NCBI GenBank assembly: GCA_022457155.1
Contig: JAJGOT010000209.1
Coordinates: 964,501-1,028,500 of the forward strand
DNA from: Cladopsammia gracilis
Taxonomy: Eukaryota > Cnidaria > Anthozoa > Scleractinia > Dendrophylliidae
DNA: 64,000 nucleotides
Direction: 5' to 3'
Shown here: piece by piece, positions 57,923-64,000 of the stretch
Numbering within the stretch: position 1 is the first letter of the stretch
Layout: every line of letters starts with the position of its first letter
Translations under genes and position numbers: made by a program
The notes under the pieces: model-generated
Seen by the model: only the letters and a program-made list of their open reading frames with translations
The model's database searches: none
Told to the model about the DNA's origin: nothing

Positions 57923-58197
57923 GAGGCAGCGTGGTCGAGTGGTTAGGGCGTCGGACTTGTAATCCGGAGGTCCCGGGTTCAAGTCCCGCTCTGACCACTT
58001 GCTGGAGTTGTTTCACGGCAGACCCGAGTTCAACTCCTCGACCACGCTTGTAAAATAGCCAACTGGTTTGCCTCCTGCCAGTTGGGATTTTTAAAATGTT
58101 ATGTTCTATTTGAATATTTGTTTCTTTATTTAGTGTCCCCAATTAGTGCTCGCGCGCTAAATACCTTGACACTTAAATAAAAGTGATTATTATTAAT
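57923..58197 (+). mobile_element. tRNA-headed SINE, full length
   Basis: The head GGCAGCGTGGTCGAGTGG... has Pol III A and B boxes (B box GGGTTCAAGTCCC at about 57977). The body has AATAGCCAACTGG, a self-complementary link to the head (CGACCACGCTTG), and a tail ending aataaaagtgattattatta. The pseudo-anticodon loop is CTTGTAA. It is the same family as 45592-45780. Confidence 0.88.
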
Positions 58198-59039
58198 TGC
58201 CTTTGTGTCAGTGAAGCTCTTTAAAGTGCCGCCAACAAGCAAAAAATTCATTGTGAGAAAGTTCAGTCAATTTTCATTTTTTTTCGATAATTCTTTTAAT
58301 GAATGAAAGAGCATACTGAAACTTTTATTCTGACCTTAAAAAAAAAAACAAATTTAGAGAAAATGGACGATCTGAAGGCACTCTGTAACTTTAACTGATG
58401 TGTTTATTGAATTTCAGAAGGGTCAGGCTGATTGTTTTCTTTTGGTACTCCCAGTATTTTCAGCTATGCTACAAAAATTTTGGAAGTGCGCCTTGAAATT
58501 GAAACCGGGTAGCAAAAGTGCTCCCAAAGCAAAAAATAAACTTTCAACTCTGGGAATGGCCGCGAGAGACCCCCATTCCCCAGCCTGGACGCGTTTCTTT
58601 TCCGTTCGCTATCTTTTTTTCCCGCCGTTTTTTGCCAAACATAGGCGTACGAGCTAAGGATGCTGGGAGGGCGTGAGCTTCACCCATCAATCCAATTTAT
58701 TTTCCATTTGGGCGGCCATTTTACACGTCACAAATTCAAAGTTTTAAATCAGCTAATAACGCGCGCTTATAAAATTAACCAATTAAATTAGGTGAAATAT
58801 ATGATCTTCGCGCGAAGGCGGAAAACGGCTCTAATTATCATACAAAAAGTGTCCCGATACCCTTTTACGAAGTGTATTCACAAATTCAAAGTTTCAATGA
58901 CACTCGTCACCAAAATTTACTGTATCCTTAAAAAATCGCAAGAAAATCTTGTGATAAGATCTCATCTCAACAAGAACCATATAAAGTAAGTAGATATGTA
59001 CATCAGGTTGTTCAAAACAAGGCCAGACTACGTGTATTA
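58198..59039. other. No recognisable gene
   Basis: 58600-58670 (cataggcgtacgagctaagg, tgctgggagggcg) resembles 36390-36425, so this is a dispersed repeat. The 85-codon frame at 58400 has no motif. Confidence 0.45.
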
Positions 59040-59283
59040 AATTTTTGGTGGCCGCTCAACAATGGACCCTAGGCCTGAAAACAATAGAGCTGCGTGATAC
59101 AGAGGTCCAATGAAATAAGAGGTTGTAAAGAGCTGCGTGGTATGTGCTTAATAGGGGTAAAAACAATAGGAAAACCCTAATCGGGACCGTCAAAAGATGG
59201 CCGCGGTATACTGACGAGAAATTCAAGACTTCGATAACTGGCCGCTTGAAAGGGGCTGGCCGCTTAGTAGGGGTTCGACTGTA
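59040..59283. mobile_element. Fragment of pogo-like MITE
   Basis: The right end GTAGGGGTTCGACTGTA and internal gaaaggggctggccgctt resemble the terminus of CAGT.GAACC-type elements. The left end is lost or replaced. A copy of the aagaggttgtaaagagctgc block lies at 59117-59136. Confidence 0.5.
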
Positions 59284-59789
59284 TTTCGATTTCACTGTTC
59301 GGGCTCACACTTCTGTAATATGCAATATATGTGTTTCAGTGTTACTCTCACAGTGTTATAAGTTAGCAAATAGTGCAATGCATGTATTGTAATCTCTGTC
59401 CCCTTTTAAGTTTAATAAAAAGAAAATACAAGGAGAGATAAAGACGAATAAACATGAGTAAAGTTTAACAGCCGGCAAAGTTGCGTACACTAAAATTTAT
59501 AATGTCTTAAAAATTACATTATTTTACTTTACAGATGGCCACGTTAATCGTTGTTTTAATTTTCTGTAACTATAGACACTTTAGTTGCGTGAAGTTAACT
59601 AATCGTTTGGATCCGTGAAGAATGTTAAGTCGCCAAAGTTATACTTCCGGTATCTCAGTGTGAAGAGAAGTTAAGTTGCGTGAAGTCAACTTTACTTTCC
59701 TATGAAGACACGTCCAGTTTCCTAAAATATGTTTGTAAAATTCATTAATTCATAAGGGTACTAACAAATAGAAATGAGCCATTCCAATC

Positions 59790-60012
59790 ACATGATTACC
59801 CTGTATAGGCCGATACAATCTTGATACAACTCACGAGTGGTTGTATCTAATTTGCATTCCAGATACAACTCACTTGTGGTTGTATCTAATTTGCATGTGA
59901 ATGTGAATTTCACAAGTTGTTTACTACATTCGCGTCCGTGTTGTATCGGCACTATACATTCACTCGCCTTCAGCTTGTGAAGGCCGATACAACGCTCCTG
60001 CTCATGTAGTAA
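59790..60012. repeat. Foldback with tandem inner repeat
   Basis: The left side carries two copies of gatacaactcac..gtggttg. gtttactacattcgcgtccg pairs with the right-hand catgtagtaaac, and ttgtatcggc pairs with gccgatacaa. Confidence 0.65.
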
Positions 60013-61609
60013 ACATTACTTAATAATTGGCCACCATTTGACACATTTGCCACAGTTTGAAATCAACAAAATCCAGGAATGATTCTGGACTTGGTGTTAA
60101 CTGACTTCAGAACACTCCAGAATTCTATGACATCGAGAACATGTTTTTGTTCTTACGCAGTGTTCAGTATTGTACATGTATTTCAAATAAGCATTTAAAA
60201 ACACAAACATCACAGCTTCAAAACCAAAAATACATTGGCTAACAAAATGTTATATTAATTTTGTAAATTTGTATTTACATTGATGATTGGTCACAAGCAA
60301 CACTGTTATAACTCTTGTTAAAACTCTTCAAAAAGCTTGTGATAAAAAACAAATTTCAGCCAACACCCAACATTGGCTTGACAAAGTGTTATGTATTACC
60401 TCAGATTATACTTGTGAAACCAATAGATGACAGCAAGGCTGCTTTAACGATATTAATAGATATTAACTAGACCCCTTCTCCAAAAGGAACACTCAAAAAA
60501 AAATAATAAAAAAAATAATAAATAAATAAATGAGCTGTTAACTGGAAAGCAATTCAACAGACCCTTTTATAGGTAAGTTTTGCTTTTATAAAGATGTTTT
60601 AATTGTGTAAAAAAGAAATCTTTTCAGACTCCTTTAATTTAGAGGTGTTTGTCTAAGAGATAGTTGCTTGTCTGTTTAACTGTCTGAGAAAAGCCTTTTA
60701 TCATGACGTGAGCAGTGTATTAGCTACACCCCTGAATTTCCTCCCAACATAATAATCTACTGAATTGAAACTTGTGCATTCAGCAACAGACAAGTCATAA
60801 CAATCCTTTACAGTCTTAAGCAACTCCTTTAACTTATTTCAAGGTTGCAATGGGTTCCCCCTAGATAACCTGCAAGCACACCCAATTTTGTCAGTACTCT
60901 TATATACTCTTTATATGGATGTCTTTTGGCTGACAAAATGGCCATAGTTGAACCTCTCTGGCACTGGCACCATAAGAAAAACATCAGTAGAGCCTTGATT
61001 GCTAATTATGCTGAGACACTAATAGCACAGTATGGTGTTAAAAACTGATTGATATTTTGATGATTTAGCTGCACATCATTTACTTATTTTATTTTTAATA
61101 TTTGCGTGCGTACTCATTTTTGTATGAACTTCGCAAGCTCAGTCAATGCAATGTACATTGTAAATAATAGTCATACAAGTCCTACAACAATAATTATTAC
61201 ACTTGTAAAATAACACAATTTACTTTAAAATATGACGCAAGAAGATTGTATTTCTACACAGCTATTTTAAATCAAAGCTGTTTATTGCTCACACATGTAT
61301 CAGATGTATACCAAATGTAATATGAAAAAGAACAAACACGCATATTGTGTTGATTTGTGGCACACGTTTCAAGTGCTGGTACATGTATGACTTTAAGAGG
61401 CAAAAATATAATGATGTCTCTTGCCAGCTTTTAGTCAGAAATGAAAAAGCATTTTCCTTGGATTTCTGTGGGCCTCCACATGAAACTCAGACTACCATCT
61501 GGCTAAAACTTTGGCCTCATTCTTATCAAAACAAAATTTAAGTTAATAAAACTGCAGGCTGCAGCTTTGCTATTAAACCATACAGTATTAAGACTATCAT
61601 CTTTTATAA
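60013..61609. other. No recognisable gene
   Basis: AT-rich sequence with an A/T simple tract at 60488-60532. The short frame at 61347 has no motif. Confidence 0.5.
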
Positions 61610-61619
61610 AATGCTCAAG

Positions 61620-61925
61620 GAAATGCGCGCGCTATGATTGGTTGAACCAAGTTCATTATAACTCGATAAAGCACACACGTGACGTAAGGTTCATTATAAA
61701 CGTTTTTTTTTTATAAAAGAAATAAAAAAACGTGTTCCTCGTGCATTGTTGAGTTATATAAGCACTTTGGGATTTTTAAGAATGCTTGAGAAGTGCAAGA
61801 AGCACTTGCCTTTGGCTGGTGCTTCTCTGCACTTCTCTCATGTTCTAAAATTCCTGCATGCTTATAATATAACTCAATAATGCACTCGGCGCGTTTTTTT
61901 ATTTCTTTAGTAATGCAAGCTAACA
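61620..61925. repeat. Long foldback element
   Basis: Arms with gttataatgaac / gttcattataac and, inside, aaaaaacg..gtgcattgttgagttat...ataactcaataatgcac...cgttttttt. The centre is gcacttgcctttggctggtgc. Confidence 0.75.
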
Positions 61926-62012
61926 TAATGGTAAATACATAATATTTTTCTTTTATAAAGCTTTGTTGTAAAGTTGTTGTTATTGTTGTTGTCTCAGTTT
62001 TTCAAGTTTACT

Positions 62013-62291
62013 ATGCCGGACTATGGTTACTTTGTGCTTCCCGATTACAGTTTAATCTCCCAGGATCAATCGTGGTGGTTGCAACTTCGATGTGTGATAC
62101 AAACAGGGATTCCAACTACAATGATCTACTTAAATGATTCCCCAGATTCTGTTTTGAGAAATGGTGGTTCATGGTTCAAAGAAATCAACTACATCTTACT
62201 TTGGCTTATGAGCTTATCGCTTTTCGTTTCAATATTAATATTTAAGCTTTACTTGCGCCTTGTACATAAGCTCATGGATTTCGTTTTGTGA
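62013..62291 (+). CDS. Possible small membrane protein or last exon
   Basis: From ATG 62013 there are 92 codons (MPDYGYFVLPDYSLISQD...), ending KLMDFVL before TGA. A hydrophobic stretch near the C-terminus (NYILLWLMSLSLFVSILIF) could be a membrane span. A tract like a splice acceptor (ttgttgttgtctcag) lies at 61983-61997, so it could be a 3' exon. I do not recognise it and no partner exon was found. Confidence 0.32.
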   Translation: MPDYGYFVLPDYSLISQDQSWWLQLRCVIQTGIPTTMIYLNDSPDSVLRNGGSWFKEINYILLWLMSLSLFVSILIFKLYLRLVHKLMDFVL

Positions 62292-62796
62292 TAAGTTTTA
62301 TATTTTAACACGAACTCGAACGTGGCGAACGCGACAGGGTGCGAAAACGTCCATAATTCGTCAGGACAAGCAACAAAACTCATTGGTGACCGCTTAATTG
62401 CACCCGCAAAATGTCTAGAAAAGCTGTTTATCCGGGCTGCTTATGAGCTTTTCTTTTTGAATTGAGTATGGACATAATACAACTTGTAGCTGCTTGTAGT
62501 AGGTGTTTGTTTCCTCGACCTATTGCACTATCGTGCGTTTTACGGAGCTTCAGTGGCTCATTTTGTTTAAGAAGCTACACGAACAAAAAAAGTTCAAAAG
62601 CCAGAGCTACATAGTTTTGGGTACACAAAGGACATTGATGCTCACCTTTCAAATTCCTCTTCTTTCTCTCGGCTGACCTCTGGTCTCTGCGCTAATCCGC
62701 CATTTTGTTTAATCATTGAATTGAGTCTTGTGCTCTATACTAGTTCCCAGGCTTCGGATTGAACGCGTGACTTCACGCATGTGAAGCAACCCCCAG

Positions 62797-62842
62797 CACC
62801 CAACCTCGTTCCCAGGGGAGACCCTGGGAACGAGGTTGGCAA
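62797..62842. repeat. Perfect hairpin, 17-bp stem
   Basis: CCAACCTCGTTCCCAGGG, 4-nt loop, CCCTGGGAACGAGGTTGG. It is the centre of a larger imperfect palindrome. Confidence 0.88.
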
Positions 62843-63182
62843 GCACCGAGTTTTAATACCAAATACCCCTCGGTATTGCTTGCTTGACCAATTTTTGTTT
62901 ACCTGGCAAATTCCTAGCTCGTTACAGGTGTGACCGACCTAGCGGGGCACTGCTTGCTTGCTTGAAAAAGAAGGCGGAGTAGCTTAATCTTCAAAAGATC
63001 CGCAGCTAAGCTTAAGAGCCTCTTGAGTTGTGCTTGGTAAACAACCAATATAGATAAAGCAGTGTTTTTTTACATCTTGATCTTTGTGGTTGACTAGAAG
63101 TTTCAGTCGAGCGTCACGCGTGAGTTTTGGCTTTCGTTTTCGTAGAGAAGAAGTTTTTTCACCTTGCATTTCAGTTTGAAAA

Positions 63183-63466
63183 TGTCAAGAACGCCGTCGC
63201 CTTATGACCATACCAGTTCATTGCCACTGAATTTGGGTTTAGCGAACTTCCAATTTTTACTAATTATACAGGTACTTCATATCCACCGCCGCCGACGCCA
63301 CATGCCACGTTTCCTCGACCGTTCGTCGAAGGTTTTGTACCGAACTCAGTTTTCTATACATTCCGCAATGGCAACTGTTCCACGTACAATTTCATCCAAA
63401 GCCGAGAAAAGTGACAAAAATGCACTTTCCCCGTTAGTTGCAACGAGTGAAGCGAATACGTCGTAA
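63183..63466 (+). CDS. Doubtful ORF
   Basis: Starts MSRTPSPYDHTSSLPLNLG. A GT at 63272 after ATTATACAG and an alternative frame rich in Pro (TSYPPPPTPHATFPRP) suggest an exon boundary or a frameshifted remnant. No motif. Confidence 0.2.
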
Positions 63467-64000
63467 AGCTTTCAGGAGAGTGATTTACATTCACAAGGCG
63501 GAGAAGAAAGTACAGTCTTCTCCTTCGAGGTATAGCCCTGAATCTTCTTAGACGTGAATACGCGCAATTGATGCAACATAAAATCGAAAACCAAAAGCAC
63601 CAGATTGACATCCATTGCGTTTAACAGGCAACTCAAGCAAGCGGTGGATTTACAATGTGACCACGATATACTTGCTTAAGTTTCTAGCACTTGCTCCGGC
63701 TTGCTTGACTGACGTCATAAGCAAGCATGCTTGACAGCGATCTCAAGCGCGAATGTGTGTGACGGAGGGGTATCTAAAAGTGAAAAACAATTATCCACGG
63801 TTTTAGCGAATCACAGTACTGTAGTGCTCATATTAACGCCAGGCAAAACTGTAACTCTGACGCGTACAATCTAGTCCCCAGAGGTCGCGTACAATCTCGT
63901 CCCCAGATGTCAGAACCACGGATGCTGACATTTACGAACATCAACGGGCCACAACACAACATTAAATGGGATCATTTTGAAATTTTAGCAGCTGGGCGAT
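63467..64000. other. No recognisable gene
   Basis: Contains a 25-bp tandem duplicate (gcgtacaatct..tccccaga) at 63860-63909. Confidence 0.5.

Noticed and set aside
63354..63611. Minus-strand 85-codon ORF
   Set aside because: No motif; lies opposite a doubtful plus-strand frame and has ordinary noncoding composition.

Overview
This window looks like nuclear DNA from an invertebrate animal. I lean towards an anthozoan cnidarian such as a stony coral, because it is AT-rich and intron-rich, is packed with foldback MITEs, carries tRNA-headed SINEs, and contains Tc1, hAT and LINE remnants. There is no bacterial-type gene organisation, no CRISPR array, and no rRNA. Most long reading frames are accidental, coming from microsatellites, satellites or transposons. 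The assignment to a taxon is an inference; the sequence itself shows animal-type split genes and eukaryotic transposons.

The main gene content is a pair of tandem plus-strand paralogs that I do not recognise, reconstructed exon by exon from splice sites and mutual homology. Paralog A spans 16072-25088 (9 exons, about 219 aa). Paralog B spans 40371-48662, with a homologous last exon at 49911-49922 (about 167 aa as modelled). Both encode small, charged, probably all-helical proteins without a visible signal peptide or membrane segment. Each protein contains the same exon triplet twice, with matching intron phases. The genes therefore seem to have grown by exon-triplet duplication followed by a larger tandem duplication with an offset of about 23-25 kb. 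Homologous blocks run from about 14.8 to 29.1 kb and from about 38.15 to 51.9 kb. Related 50-bp satellite arrays follow each arm (31.2-31.9 kb, decayed; 54.7-57.5 kb, amplified). A sequence present once about 370 bp upstream of the A start is repeated about six times upstream of the B start.

Layout: 1-3180 holds no recognisable gene. 3180-4761 contains palindromic MITEs and a tRNA-like SINE. 5.4-11.8 kb is a decayed minus-strand LINE interrupted by a Tc1-like element (5559-6594) and by a hAT element (6959-11238) that carries a broken five-exon transposase. 12.9-13.7 kb is a TTAA-flanked element. 14.8-29 kb is the A arm, with a second Tc1 element in intron 2 and many hairpins. 29.8-31.1 kb is a 43-44 bp minisatellite. 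33.8-34.4 kb is a pogo-like element. 38.15-51.9 kb is the B arm, with SINEs, a tandem array and foldback elements in its introns. 54.7-57.5 kb is the 51-bp satellite. 57.5-64 kb holds a SINE, hairpins and a few doubtful short reading frames.
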